A model generated the notes under the pieces. That model had not been told where the DNA came from. It did no database searches and worked only from the letters and a program-made list of their open reading frames with translations. A stretch of DNA of 64,000 nucleotides, taken from assembly GCA_907165275.2 (NCBI GenBank), contig OU015659.1, forward strand, positions 12,070,501-12,134,500, written 5' to 3'. A program made the translations under genes and the position numbers. Positions 1 through 10,567 of this stretch are shown here, piece by piece (within the stretch, counting starts at the first letter, position 1; every line of letters starts with the position of its first letter). The DNA comes from Zygaena filipendulae. Taxonomy: Eukaryota > Arthropoda > Insecta > Lepidoptera > Zygaenidae.

Positions 1-19
1 CACAATTTATAAAGTCTTA

Positions 20-573
20 TGCCTGCACTACATTATCGCCGATTATCGTTGATCGTGTGATCGGCGATAATGTGGATTGTGGACACCTCAACGCAATCAC
101 AGGCGATTCCCTTTGATGCGTGCCCAAAAACCGACAATGGGCATGAGGACTAATTTTTATTTTTTAGTCCGTCTTATAGATTATTAAAAAATATTGGACA
201 CGTATTTTTTCTTTTTTTACGTAATCAACAAATAACGGCGATATATTGAGTTTAAATTTCGCGTGACGTCACCATTCTGACAGTTTGTATGGCGGTTTTA
301 GCGGTTAGTGACGTCACGACCCCCTCACCCTAAAATTTATTGCGCTTTATCTCTGTATATTTAAATTTATTTGAAAAGGCAAAAAATACGTGTCTATTGT
401 TTTTTTTATTTTCTAACTGACGGACTAATTAGAATTTTGATTTTCAAAAGTAGTCAACATTCACGGGGCGCAGGCGATCATAGACGATGATCGGCGAGTA
501 CAGCCGAGTACGCCCTCTACACTATCGTGATCGCGTATAATCGTCTGTACTCGGCGGTAATGTAGTGGAGGCA
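20..573. mobile_element. Harbinger-like MITE, interrupted
   Basis: The ends are inverted: TGCCTGCACTACATTATCGC on the left, and the complement of the right end begins TGCCTCCACTACATTACCGC. A TTA lies outside each end (17-19 and 574-576), which fits the 3-bp TWA duplication known for PIF/Harbinger elements. The interior has several GATCGGCGA-like repeats. A second MITE (139-463) is inserted in the middle. No transposase frame is present, so it is non-autonomous. Superfamily is inferred from the duplication length only. Confidence 0.6.
139..463 (-). mobile_element. CRE-MITE copy 1 (paired TGACGTCA)
   Basis: This copy runs from GGGCATGAGGACTA to AGTAGTCAACATTC and matches about ten other copies in this window. 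It carries two TGACGTCA palindromes (264-271 and 309-316) separated by a conserved TTTGTATGGCGG segment. The outer arms (TAGTCCGTC and GACGGACTA) are inverted. It sits inside the Harbinger-like MITE at 20-573. Confidence 0.7.
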
Positions 574-863
574 TTAGAGTGGTTTTTGTGTGATGCGAGA
601 TCCATTTGAACGGTAAAAAAATATTATTAGGTAACTAAAGATATTACCTTAAAAGACTTCTTTAGAGATAAAGCCACTTTTGCGATCTTTTTTTTCTTGA
701 TATAAAGTATATTATGTTTTCTTTTGGGGTATGTAAGTATATTTGATTCGATTTCAGCGGTCACAAATGAAACTTCTTTGGGCACGTGAAAATCAAACGT
801 ATTAGAAAACGGTACATACTACGTAATAAAGATAATCATTAACTGTAGTACTATTATATTTAA

Positions 864-1007
864 CTAGCTGCATTTGCCCCCGTGGGTATTCCAAGATAAA
901 AGTTCTTACTACCCTATATTTTTTTCTGTGCCTACCCAAGGGTCAAGACAATGTGTAGGAATTTTGAAAATCTACATATATGACGGGCAACGGTGTTATA
1001 CCCGAAC
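864..1007 (-). mobile_element. Helitron-like repeat fragment (host of the hAT MITE)
   Basis: It starts CTAGCTG and continues with the degraded 'CCCGTGGGTATTCC...ACCCTAT...CTGTGCCTACC' core of the family. It is cut by the hAT MITE at 1008-1368, and the sequence after that element is too diverged to follow. Confidence 0.45.
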
Positions 1008-1368
1008 TAGGGTTGTCACCCTTTTTTTTGGAAAAAAATATAGCATTTTTCCGAAAATAAAAATGCAAAAATATAGTACTTTGAGGAAATGCTGGGAATA
1101 GTACATATTTGTTTTTATCATCATATTGTATGGGACAGCATTCATCTAAAAATTATTGCTAGTTTGACAATTTTCGTTTTGTTGCCGTGTATAGGTGCCT
1201 TTCGTTCTGAAATTCTCCGTGCTGTGCTGCAGGTGCGTTCTAGGTCAGTCATTGTTATATTAAAAAGCACGACAGTTGAATCAGGGATAAAAATATAGTA
1301 CTTTTCGTACTATATTATTTTTCTATTGCCTGAAATATAGTACGATACTAGTACGGGTGGCAACCCTA
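1008..1368. mobile_element. hAT-type MITE, copy 1
   Basis: The left end TAGGGTTGTCACCC matches the complement of the right end (TAGGGTTGCCACCC) at 13 of 14 bases. The flanks ACCCGAAC (1000-1007) and GCCCGAAC (1369-1376) form an 8-bp duplication with one mismatch, the length typical of hAT. The subterminal regions repeat ATATAGTAC several times, like the clustered transposase-binding motifs of hAT elements. No transposase is encoded. A second copy lies at 33209-33583. Confidence 0.75.
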
Positions 1369-1376
1369 GCCCGAAC

Positions 1377-1754
1377 ATACGTAAAAAATATATAGGAGCA
1401 TCCAAATTGATATCCTCCTCCTCCTTTTTCAAGTCGGTTATAAATATTAACGTAACATTAAAAAATATTTTACGTTAATTTATTGTATTATTTACTTATA
1501 CCTATCTTAATACTACATTTACGATTGCCAACTTCCCGTCTAGCTAATTAAGCCTGGATAAAAATTTCCACTCGGGTGGAGGTGCTGTAGCCTGTCCGTT
1601 GATTGATGAGCAGTCAAATGAAACAGCCATTAGCGCCATAAAGTTACAGAGCTTTAAGCTTAAAGTTGATTAGGGCAGTCGCAGAACTACGACTTAACCG
1701 AATCGCGTTTTTTTTTCGGGTGCGTAATGCGTATGGCAAAGGAAAAAAAAATAG
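1377..1754. other. No gene seen
   Basis: A short block around 1415-1442 (CTCCTCCTCC then AAGTCGGTTA) is the tail of a common lepidopteran repeat. The rest is unique-looking A+T-rich sequence with no open frame worth calling. Confidence 0.4.
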
Positions 1755-2175
1755 AGTACGAAAACCAAAATTCTATTTAGTCCGTCAGTTAGATAATAAA
1801 AAATAAATAGACATATATTTTTTGTTTTTCTAATTATTTAAAAATACTAAGACAATACGCATTAAAGTTTAGGAGTTGACACTTGACGTCTTCTTCTTCT
1901 TCTTTAATAATGGCGTCTTTAATTATAATTTGCCAATGACAACGTTTCTTAGTAATAAAAACGTCATAACGTGCTTTAAACTGTAGGGTGGTGTGACGTC
2001 ACGCGACTTTTCGACTTCATGTATCTCCGTTTTTTTAACCGACTTCCAAAAAGGAAGAGGTTCTATGTTCGATTGTATGTATGTTTTTTTTTCATTACGT
2101 AAAAAAATAAAAAAATACGTGTCCAATATTTTCTTTGAATCTACAAGACGGACTAAAAACTAAAGTTTGGTTGAC
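1755..2175 (+). mobile_element. CRE-MITE copy 2, interrupted twice
   Basis: The outer arms (TTTAGTCCGTCAGTTAG near 1779 and ACAAGACGGACTAAAA near 2141) and one TGACGTCA at 1996-2003 identify the family. The interior is interrupted by a (CTT)n-tailed repeat at about 1887-1965 and by an 'AACCGACTTCCAAAAAGG' block at about 2037-2095. Confidence 0.6.
1887..1965 (-). repeat. Short (GAA)n-tailed repeat, partial
   Basis: On the minus strand it ends in a (GAA)n tail after TAATTATAAAGACGCCATTA-like sequence. Longer copies lie at 38817-39060 and 54330-54605. A one-sided microsatellite tail suggests a retroposed SINE-like element. Confidence 0.5.
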
Positions 2176-2341
2176 AATAACATAGTCGTACTGCGCACGC
2201 GCTCCAAGTGGTAAGTTTCCGTGTGCTCTGTGCTACAGCAAGTATACATATAATCAGTTTTACTATTAGAATCATGGGAAACGGTATTTAGGATACTTAC
2301 CTACCTATCTTTTCACACGTATTCACCTTACCAGTTACCTT

Positions 2342-2690
2342 CTAGTTACTTGCCCGCGTTGATTTTGGAGTTCCCGTGAAGTTTCCGGAATAAAAATACC
2401 CTATGTTATACGTCTATGTAAAATTTCATGATGTTCGGTTAAGGTGTGAAAACGTAACAGACAAACAAACAAAAAACTAACATTTGCATTTATAATATTT
2501 ACATCTAGCTAGAGAACAGCTAGACGTAAATATAATTGGTTACACCGGCGTTAATTCGGAGTCTCCACAGGAATTCCGGGGTAAAAGTAACATCCTACAT
2601 CCTTCTCTGCACCCCTGACGTGTACGCAAAATTTCCATCATCATAACAAACAAACAAATATACCTACTTTTGCATTTATAATAATAATTG
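2342..2690 (-). mobile_element. Two degraded Helitron-like repeats in tandem
   Basis: Two successive blocks show the family order: GGAGTTCCCG..GGAAT, ACCCTATG, CTCTGCACCCCTGAC, AAATTTC.ATGATG, then ACAAACAAAC and TTTGCATTTATAATA. Both are in the same orientation and diverged. Confidence 0.55.
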
Positions 2691-2699
2691 ATAGTCAAT

Positions 2700-2820
2700 A
2701 GTCAAATCATTTATTCAAATCAGACCCATAATGTGACTCTTTTTGACGTCAATAAAATTACAGTTTACAGTAGACAGCACCCATAAAATATCCACCCTTC
2801 ACAGCTTCCTAGTGCTATGG
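2700..2820. repeat. Dispersed repeat shared with 18490-18600
   Basis: The segment from TTATTCAAATCAGACCCATAATG to CACCCTTCACAGCTTCCTAGTG reappears inverted at about 18490-18600. It is probably the 3' end of a non-LTR retroelement, but no coding part is present to classify it. Confidence 0.5.
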
Positions 2821-2888
2821 CTGAAGAAAAAGCTGCGCAAAAAACTCTACAGCAGCACGCTGTCAGTTTAAAATTATAATATATATAA

Positions 2889-3096
2889 TCCTACTAATAT
2901 TATAAATGTGTAAGTGTGGATGTTTGGATGTTTGGATGTTTAATACTCAATCACGCAAAAACCGGCTGAATGGATTTGGATGAAATTTGGCATGCACGTT
3001 GTCAGGGGTACAGAAAAGGATATAGGGTACTTTTTATCCTTGAATTCCTGCGTGAACTCCGAAATTACCGTGGGTGAAACCGCGGCGCTCAGCTAG
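2889..3096 (+). mobile_element. Helitron-like repeat, both ends present
   Basis: It begins TCCTACTAATATTATAAATG after an A and ends CAGCTAG before a T, the A|TC...CTAG|T arrangement expected for a Helitron. A GC-rich hairpin (CCGTGGGTGAAACCGCGG) lies just inside the right end. It has three GGATGTTT units near the left end and no coding capacity. Confidence 0.65.
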
Positions 3097-3460
3097 TATA
3101 TTATAATTTTGGGATAGATAATACTGTGCATTATTAAAATCAAAAAAATATTATTATGACGCAAGGATATTACCCCGTTTAAAGAAAACTTTACCACAAA
3201 TAATCGTTTTTAATAATGAAGTAGGTGATTTTACGCTTTTGGCTTTGTGAAGCGGGAACCTTCGATGAGCGAATGTTTGTTAACAAGTAAGCCTATAAGA
3301 GCTTATGTTAGTTAATCACTTTCCAATCAAAGTCTGTACGCAAACAATGAGCTTATGAAAGCTTACATTTTAATATAAATAATTCCAAATTGAATATCCC
3401 TTATTTTGTGGAGCCACTGAAAAGGTTCGAATTAAGTACAACTAAAACTACATGCGTGAA
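3097..3460. other. No gene seen
   Basis: A+T-rich sequence without a convincing reading frame or an element boundary. Confidence 0.4.
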
Positions 3461-3675
3461 CAGGGTTGCCAGGTGTCCGACATGTTTGGCTTTTACGGAC
3501 GTGTCCGGCTTTTGTTGAGCTTTTTGTCTGACTGCCGCCCAATTTAAGTAAATCATAATACAAAAACATAGTAAAAAAAATAAGTAATTTTTTGTTTATT
3601 ATGGAGTATTGAACGGCTTTTATCGTAAATTAAGTGAAGAGTCCGGTTTTAAATTTTTTGGACCTGACAATCCTG
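3461..3675. mobile_element. hAT-type MITE, second family
   Basis: The left end is CAGGGTTGCCAGGTGTCC and the complement of the right end is CAGGATTGTCAGGTCC. The flanks TGCGTGAA (3453-3460) and TGCGTGGC (3676-3683) agree at six of eight bases, consistent with an old 8-bp hAT duplication. It is 215 bp and non-coding. Confidence 0.65.
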
Positions 3676-3784
3676 TGCGTGGCGAATTTATGTGACTTTT
3701 GTTGCTAACACTTTTCGGTACCTACTTCACTATGACGATATTCACATCGCGATAAAGCCCCTCAAAAAAATGTTTTTCACAAAA

Positions 3785-4055
3785 ATGCGTTCTGGGCATG
3801 TTGTTGGTGATAGAGAATAAGAGCCCTGGACCCTTATTCACTATGCCCATCAAACTTTCTTGCCCATACCGCGCGTCCCAAAAACACAACCCCAACGCTC
3901 CAGATGCAAAAATATTAAGAAATTTGTATTCTTTATAACAAAAGAAACTTTGTGAATGTATTTTTTTTTTAAAGTGAAACTTCTTTGAACACGAGGTAAA
4001 AGCAATTTAAGTGATGCCTTATCTTAACGCGACGCGTTATGGTCATAGGGCCCTG
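3785..4055. mobile_element. 'CACTATGACCAT' MITE, end-to-end copies
   Basis: The right end of one copy (GGGCATGTTGTTGGTGATAG) runs into the left end of another (CCTTATTCACTATGCCCATC), which ends at GGTCATAGGGCCCTG. Relatives are at 20374-20420, 32553-32780 and 58585-59180. The TIR reads roughly AGGGCCCTTATTCACTATG. Superfamily not determined. Confidence 0.55.
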
Positions 4056-4696
4056 ATCTTGCTTCGTGGCTGACATTGGTCGTATGAAATACCATACGAT
4101 TAGGGGCCGTGGGTATTTTTAAATTATCAGCATTAGTAAGTAACACAAAGCCTGATTTCAGCAAAACTATATTTTTTTGTGTCTGTATTACCAATTATAA
4201 TAGAAACTCTTTAATATAATTTGTATCAAATTCTATAATAATCAAAGCCAGTATTATAGATAAGCAATAGGAATCTCAAAACATGTTACGCACAAAGTAA
4301 TCAAATCTCTGAACTAAAGTTAAGCTTGAACAGTATATTTTATGAGAACTATACAGTAATCACAATTATTTTTACAAGCATTAAATAGAGCCAAAACTGT
4401 CTACCAATACTTAACTTTCGATATTATGATGTCTTCCATCTAGGAAATCACCAGCACAACTAACTCGATCCTTTGTTGCTGCCATTATATAAGCATGTTC
4501 TCCCGCGCGTTTTTCCCGCTATCTCAAATAACATTTTATTTACTATGTGCAGTTCTTAAAGCCAAACCTGAATTTGGTTTCAAGACCTCCCGCGGCACAG
4601 AGGGCTGGTTATATGAAATGTTTTTAGTGGACTGTATGTTTGAAGTGTGTCGGATTCCTGCCCAGCACACGGTAGGTAAAGCTCTCCACTAACCTT
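4056..4696. other. No supported gene; weak exon candidate
   Basis: A 65-codon plus-strand frame (4495-4692) contains a possible exon at about 4552-4670, between a weak acceptor (TATGTGCAG) and a weak donor (ACGGTAGGTAAAG). I do not recognise the peptide. The splice signals are poor, so it is listed only as a lead. Confidence 0.2.
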
Positions 4697-5006
4697 TGCA
4701 TTCACCACCACCTGGACAGCAGACCAGCCGACGGACAACGCAACGGCGGATGATGGCGGGGCTCGTGCACTTGGACAAGTCTCAGACTCTAATTAAATAG
4801 TTTATTGAAGAGTTAACACCAATCACTGAACTCCAGACACCAGTGAGAACGTCTCACGCCGAAGAACAGGTACAAGGGTCACGGACGGACAATATCGGAG
4901 CGAGGCTCACATGTGCATAAGTCGCGGGCCCAAGGCGTAACTAACTCGCCTCGAACGATGAGCGCCGACAATTGTCGTGCCATTGCAAATGAGGGTAGAC
5001 ACAACA
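4697..5006 (-). repeat. Possible solo LTR
   Basis: On the minus strand the block begins TGTTGTGTCTACCC and ends GGTGGTGAATGCA (TG...CA). It is GC-richer than its surroundings and contains an AATAAA signal followed by ATTAGAGTCTGAGAC. That resembles an LTR, but no second LTR or matching target duplication was found. A promoter or 5' UTR fragment is the alternative. Confidence 0.3.
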
Positions 5007-5507
5007 ATTAGTGGAGCTCTGTATTTATTTCTACCTACCAATAGAAAAGACAAGAATCCAACATACTCTATAGTCTATGAATTCACAATATTGCCAGCTA
5101 TTAAATAGGAATTGGCCATAGAAATACAATTTATATCACTTTAATAAACATTGGTATAATTATTTAAATTAAGAATCACAATACATAGCATAAGAATCAT
5201 AATAATATTTAAAATCAATTTTAATATATTAGTACAGAATACCTAAATCACTATTCACAGTAAGTAAGTATAAGCAAAAAGTCGGAGAAAAATAATACGT
5301 AATAATAAAAGGGTTATGCCAATAACATGTGGCACAACAAACATATTGTGCTAATTGCTATATTTTCCTATGGCTAGATATTGTTTTGTTCTTCAACTTT
5401 TATCGAGCAGAAATATTACTGCTCGAGGCGATCGATATCGTGGTAAAATGGAAGCGACAAACTTAATGAGATTTTAGCTCTCCGCCACGGTTTTACACGC
5501 ATTAATG
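5007..5507. other. No gene seen
   Basis: A+T-rich sequence with many short stops. No element boundary identified. Confidence 0.4.
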
Positions 5508-5833
5508 GGGATGTTGACTACTATTGAAAATCAAAATTATAAGTAGTCCGTCAGTTGGATAATAAAAAAAATAATAGACACGTATTTTTTGCTTTTTCAA
5601 ATAAATTAAAATATACAGAGATAAAGCGCAATAAAGTTTAGGGTGAGGGGGTCGTGACGTCACTAACCGCTAAAACCGCCATAAAAACTGTCCGAATAGT
5701 GACGTCACGCGAAATTTCAACTCAATGTATCGCCGTTATTTTTTGATTAAGTACGTAAAAAAAGAAAAAATATGTGTGCAATATTTTTTATTAATCTACA
5801 AGGGGGGCAAAAAAATAATTAGTCAACATGCCC
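5508..5833 (+). mobile_element. CRE-MITE copy 3
   Basis: It runs from GGGATGTTGACTACTATTG to TTAGTCAACATGCCC. Both TGACGTCA palindromes are intact (5656-5663 and 5701-5708), flanking CGCTAAAACCGCCATA. Full length and close to the family pattern. Confidence 0.75.
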
Positions 5834-6540
5834 GTTTCGAAGTTTCCACAGGAATTCCATGATAAATTATACGTAAAAATCTTCTTGAATCACTCTATCT
5901 ATTAAAAAAAACCGCATCAAAATCCGATGCGTAGTTTTAAAGACCTAAACATACATAGGGACAGACAGACAGCGGGAAGCGACTTTGTTTTATACTATGT
6001 AGTGATAATATGCATTCGTTTTTTTTTTATATGAAACACCTAGGGTGGAGGGTAAGACCGGCTGTTGGCATGGGAACGCGTCGCCATGCTATATGATAGT
6101 GTGTATATATGTCATGTAAGGCGGTATGATCTGCTACTGTAATCACTGATGAAAAGAATTAAGTAAGTTGCATCCATTAAATTTTTGTAATCATAGTTTT
6201 CTTTAAAAAAAAAATCTGATTAATTTTATTATATGTAACATATTGTAAATTGTGCTCAATTCATTTACAAACCCTTTTATGCTTATTATTTCTACAAAAT
6301 AATTTCGTTAACACATCTGCTATAGATGTCCCTCGACGTCTACTAATATTCCATTCGATTCAATTAATATAATATTACTGTATTCCAATTTGTGTCTGTT
6401 TTTACTCCAATAAATAAATAAATATTACAAAAAGAAAAGACTTGGGGTAAACAAAATGGTTGCTGTCTGTTGACTAAAGCGGCGAGCGCGAGCATATCTC
6501 TAAAGTTTAAAAGATTTAACCATAGCACACGTCCGTTACG
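5834..6540. other. Repeat remnants, no gene
   Basis: From about 5838 to 6000 there is a degraded Helitron-like block ending CAGACAGACAGCGGGAAGCG. The rest to 6540 is A+T-rich, with AAATAAATAAAT runs near 6411 and a CGGCGAGCGCGAG block near 6480 that resembles sequence at 31170-31200. Confidence 0.4.
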
Positions 6541-6903
6541 CTACGCCGCTGCTACGTAATCTCGTAGCAACGTTAGCTTAAGTGACCTACTTTTTTCGTG
6601 CAAACATTTTTCAATGTTTTTACCATTTTTGTTACCTAAAATATTTTCAAAACAGTTTTGGTATGTGTATTTTACTATTGAAGCCACAAAAGCATCATTG
6701 TGGAACCGAGTGAGGTCGGGATCACGCCAAATGAGTTCAAACCATCCTTCAAAAGCCCTCTCAATGTTTACCAACCCTTCGATGTTGAAGCAAATCCAGT
6801 ATAAGTATCTATCTTTTCGGACAAAAGATACTTCCTTTAAAAACCGGGTCAGTACCGGGCGTGGGCGGGGTAGGGGAGATCCTGTTTGTGTGTCCTGTAC
6901 TAA
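6541..6903 (-). CDS. Unclassified open frame, possible exon or TE fragment
   Basis: This minus-strand frame is open for about 120 codons between TAG stops. The first in-frame ATG is at 6774, giving 77 codons, but the frame continues upstream through RYLYWICFNIEGL into a proline-rich stretch. The middle part (ERAFEGWFELIWRDPDLTRF) looks more protein-like than other frames here. No family is recognised. The upstream half could be an intron or an unspliced exon. It overlaps a plus-strand frame at 6614-6946, and at most one of the two is real. No promoter or poly(A) signal can be assigned. Confidence 0.25.
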   Translation of the reverse strand, partial: LVQDTQTGSPLPRPRPVLTRFLKEVSFVRKDRYLYWICFNIEGLVNIERAFEGWFELIWRDPDLTRFHNDAFVASIVKYTYQNCFENILGNKNGKNIEKCLHEKSRSLKLTLLRDYVAAA

Positions 6904-7013
6904 ACGAAAATCAAATTATAATTTTGAAAATTTTGCTATTCGTTAAGTCAAATTAAATAACAAGATGAAAATGATGGGATGATGGGATATTTAATGGCAC
7001 TGCACATATTGTA

Positions 7014-7249
7014 TGGACGCAGATAAGCATTAACATGTTAACCCACAAAATTAAGTTATTGATTCAGAACGATTTATTGAAAGTTACGGAACGTTTTTTA
7101 ATTATGTGTTTACCTTATTACATTGCTTAAATATGTAACTAAATATTGAACAAAAAAAATGTTGATACAAAATGGCGCTCCTACTTTTAAAACACAATTT
7201 ACTCAAAATTTCTCCAGTGTGGGTTAACACACTATTGCTTATCTATGAC
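7014..7249 (-). mobile_element. 'GATAAGCAAT' palindromic MITE, copy 1
   Basis: The ends are inverted: TGGACGCAGATAAGC on the left and ATTGCTTATCTATGACC on the right. GTTAACCCAC / GTGGGTTAAC lies inside each arm. The same 235-bp family occurs at 8473-8950, 16360-17050, 30316-30553, 42054-42290 and 56278-56516. Non-coding. Confidence 0.7.
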
Positions 7250-7732
7250 CGTATTTAGTTCAACTAATTTCAAATGCAAACCCAGACTGAAATTTGGCAC
7301 AGCTGTTTGAAATGAAGGGACTATAATATGTTATTTTTGTATTGTGACGAAACCACAAAATAAATTTGAAAATAAATATCTAAATATACAATTTGTCGAG
7401 AATTTTAAAAACAATTTTATTTCAGACCTTTAAAAGCTGGAAACCAATTTTGTTCTTACTTCTTTTTCAGCTATTTTTCTCAACTCTATTAAATGTGAAA
7501 TGTGAATACCTATAAATTTACGCTCTGAATCCTATGAAAGGTATAAAAGAAAATGCCTGTTTCTTGACGTAAAATCAGTAAGAGCTTAGATTCCGTTTCT
7601 AAACCTACCTAATCCGTCTAGAGTTATTACTTTCTCTTTTATTTCTTGTCCAGCAAAAGTCAGTCTTATCTCAAGAAATGACCAGCTATTGAAGTGCGCC
7701 ATCACTGCGTGGATCTTAAGTTTGAAGTAGTT
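7250..7732. other. No gene seen
   Basis: A+T-rich, unique-looking sequence with short frames only. Confidence 0.4.
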
Positions 7733-7840
7733 TTTCTCCGCAGTTTCACCCGCGTTAATTTCGAAGTTCCCGCAGGAGTTCCAGGATAAAATGTACCATA
7801 TATACATACGTCTTTTTTGTACCCCTGACAACGTATTTGG
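7733..7840 (-). mobile_element. Helitron-like repeat fragment
   Basis: It carries CCGCAGTTTCACCCGCG, GAAGTTCCCGCAGGAGTTCC and GTACCCCTGACAACGT in family order. The right end is lost. Confidence 0.55.
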
Positions 7841-8025
7841 CTTAATTTTTTCCGACACTTTAAAAAATCTAACCAATTTACACAAAACCTTGACAAATTA
7901 TACACCTTAACCTTCGTCATAAATCACTATCTATTGGTGAAAGCCGCATTAAAATTCGTTTTTTAATTTGTCGCGTACAGACAGACGGAAGCGGCGTAAT
8001 GATACAAATATCAAACAAACAAGTA

Positions 8026-8252
8026 GAGCTTATCTAAACTAAAATGACGCGCCCCACTACTCAATAAGCAGTTTTAGATGTGCGATATCATGTATTGATA
8101 ATATCTCTTTAATAGTGTGAGTGCGGCGACACTACGCGGCAACTGAGGACGAATGGCAAGACCAGATTTATATGTGTCGTATCGATATTTTAACGGTTGT
8201 GCGTGTGCGTATGCCCGATGGAGGGGCGCGTCATTTTAGCTTAGATAAGCTC
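8026..8252. mobile_element. Mariner-like palindromic MITE
   Basis: The left end GAGCTTATCTAAACTAAAAT extends to GACGCGCCCC. The right end is its complement with one mismatch over about 29 bp. TA flanks both ends (8024-8025, 8253-8254), as expected for Tc1/mariner-type insertion. The middle is not self-complementary. It is non-coding and single-copy in this window. Confidence 0.65.
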
Positions 8253-8472
8253 TACCTATCTCAACATCCCAATGTCCAGAAATGCAAACATCCAAATTAT
8301 CTGATTAATCAAACATCCAAACTCTAAAGAAATAACGGATGACGAACGGATTCACTTCCAGAATCCAGTAGGTAATTCTGTGTCCGTGTATCTGACGCAA
8401 TCATGGTGTAATTAGAGCACCAGTGTTGTACGTGTGTGTGTGCATGTATGTGTGTGTATATCAAATGAAAAC

Positions 8473-8950
8473 TGGACTTACCGCCGCACTCAGAGTCGAT
8501 TTTAATGATTACTTAGTTAAGTATAGATTTTCAAAACAAAACTGCCGCAATCAGAGACGTTCAGTCAATTAATGTTAATTGGCATTTAATGAGATGTGAC
8601 TTAATTAGTTAAATGCCAATTAACATTAATTTATTAAGCTTGTCTAATTTCGGCAGTTTTGTTTTAAAAAGCTATACTTAACTAAGTAATCATTAAAGTC
8701 GACTCTGAGTGCGGCGGTTAGATAAGCAATAGTGTGTTAACCCACACTGGAGAAATTTTGAGTAAATCGTGTTTTAAAAGTAGGAGCGACATTTTGTGTC
8801 AACATTTTTTATGTTCAATATTTAGTTACATACTTAAACAATGTAATAAGGTAAACACATAATTAAAAAACGTTCCCTAACTCTCAATAAATCGTTCTGA
8901 ATCAATAACTTAATTTTGTGGGTTAACATGTTATTGCTTATCTGCGTCCA
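8473..8950 (+). mobile_element. 'GATAAGCAAT' MITE copy 2, split
   Basis: The first bases TGGACTTA (8473-8480) are separated from the rest (TTAGATAAGCAATAG onward, 8718-8950) by the insertion at 8481-8717. Removing the insertion and one TTA restores a normal family end. The right end is TATCTGCGTCCA. Confidence 0.75.
8481..8717. mobile_element. Harbinger-like foldback MITE, copy 1
   Basis: Nearly the whole 237 bp is self-complementary: CCGCCGCACTCAGAGTCGA on the left pairs with TCGACTCTGAGTGCGGCGG on the right, and the TAATGTTAATTGGCAT arms face each other near the centre. TTA is duplicated at 8478-8480 and 8718-8720. Inserted in the terminal repeat of another MITE. A second copy lies at 25161-25394. 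Confidence 0.8.
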
Positions 8951-9486
8951 ACTATCGGTCAATATTGAAGAATACTTTTATGATTTTTGGTTCGATTGTT
9001 GCTTGTTTGTTATTGGAACTACCGTCATCATTCACAGGTCATGTACTTAGTTTAGACGAGGCGCATAAGCTCTTTACAATTAATGGTTTAGTATAACTAA
9101 TATAAATAAACATAAACATAGTGGAAATCACTTAAAAGTCACAGCAAAAAGGACGTTTTATAAATAACTCTTAGATCCATTGAAGCGTATACTTCTTGCG
9201 CGCTCAATTTTTATGAATAATGTAATGTGTAATAATATAATGTAAATAATCCAATATTCATAGAAAATTAAGTAAAAAATAACTTCTTGTATTTTAAGAT
9301 ATTTGAAACAAGAATAAAATTGTAAGTCCCTCCAATATTAGCCTTGTACACTTACATACCTCGCACACTGTATAGGAAGAATCTATTGTATATATAATAT
9401 GATAGTGGTTTTAGCGTCGTCTCTATATTTAAGCTTTGTTAATTTTGCGCTGAAATCAAATGGAAATATCAAAAAATATACATTAA
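8951..9486. other. No gene seen
   Basis: A+T-rich sequence with no element ends or long frames identified. Confidence 0.4.
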
Positions 9487-10066
9487 CTAGCTGTTCTCCG
9501 CGGTTTCACCCGCGTTAGTTTCGGAGATCCCGCGGGTATGCCGAGGTAAAAGTACATAGGTGTAGGTACTACCCTTTATTTTTTTCTATACCTACCCTTG
9601 ATACGTGTGATAGCCTATCTTAAGTAGCCTATGTCCTTCTCTGTACTCCTGACAACGTGTATGCACAATATTCCGTGGTGATCGGTTGAACCGCTTAGCC
9701 GTGAAAGCGTAACAAACAAACAAACTCACTTTCACATTAATAGTACTAGCTGTTCCCCGCAGCTTCACCTGCAGAAGTTTCGGAGATCCCGCAGGAATTC
9801 CGGGCTATGAAGTACCCTATGTCCTTTTCTGTACCACTAACAATGTGCAGTATGCAAAATTTTACGAGATTTCACCAGCCTTTATTTAAGAGTTTCCGCG
9901 GGAATTCCGGGTTAAAAAGTACCCTATGTCCTTTTCTGTAACTTTAAGAACGTGTGTATAAAATTTCATGATGATCGCTTGAGCCGTTAAGCCGTGAAAG
10001 CGTAACAGACAGACCGACAGACAGAGTTACTTTCGCATTTACAATATTAGTAAGGATTAGTAAGGA
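9487..10066 (-). mobile_element. Two or three Helitron-like repeats in tandem
   Basis: One copy starts CTAGCTGTTCTCCGCGG at 9487 and the next starts CTAGCTGTTCCCCGCAG at 9746. The second contains the GGAATTCCGGG..ACCCTATGTCC core twice, suggesting a fused or partly duplicated copy. The end near 10056-10066 is duplicated (AGTAAGGATTAGTAAGGAT). Confidence 0.6.
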
Positions 10067-10351
10067 TAATGTAAATGCGTTCAAATTCCATTAACACGAT
10101 AATGGTGATTCTGTCACAGCATCTGTCACAATGATAGGGAACAGTGTTCACTTTCACTCCGGGGAAATCAATGTCCCGGGAAACACAGAAATTCACTAAC
10201 AGGAAAACAGCGGGCATTGCTCACTTAGTTTATACGTAATCCATGCCTTTTTACTAGTCTGTCAGAGACTGGGTAGGCGAGAGCTTTTTGCAACTGTACG
10301 TAGAGTATCTTGGTAGATAAATACTATCTATGGTAAATAAAACAAATATAA
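10067..10351. other. No gene seen
   Basis: Mostly unique-looking sequence, no element recognised. Confidence 0.4.
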
Positions 10352-10566
10352 TCCTACTAATATTATAAACGCGAAAGTTTGTAAGAATGTATGGATGGAT
10401 GGATGGATGTTTGTTACTCTTTCACGCAAAAACTACTGAATGGATTTAAATGAAACTTTACAATAATATAGCTTGTACATCAGATTAACACATAGGGTAC
10501 TTTTTATCCCGGAATTCCCGCGGGAACTCTGAAATTAACGCGGTTGAAACCGCGGGGCACAACTAG
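10352..10566 (+). mobile_element. Helitron-like repeat, both ends present
   Basis: It runs from A|TCCTACTAATATTATAAA to CACAACTAG|T. It has a local (GGAT)n expansion near 10393 and the hairpin region CGGTTGAAACCGCGG near the right end. Confidence 0.65.
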
Positions 10567-10567
10567 T

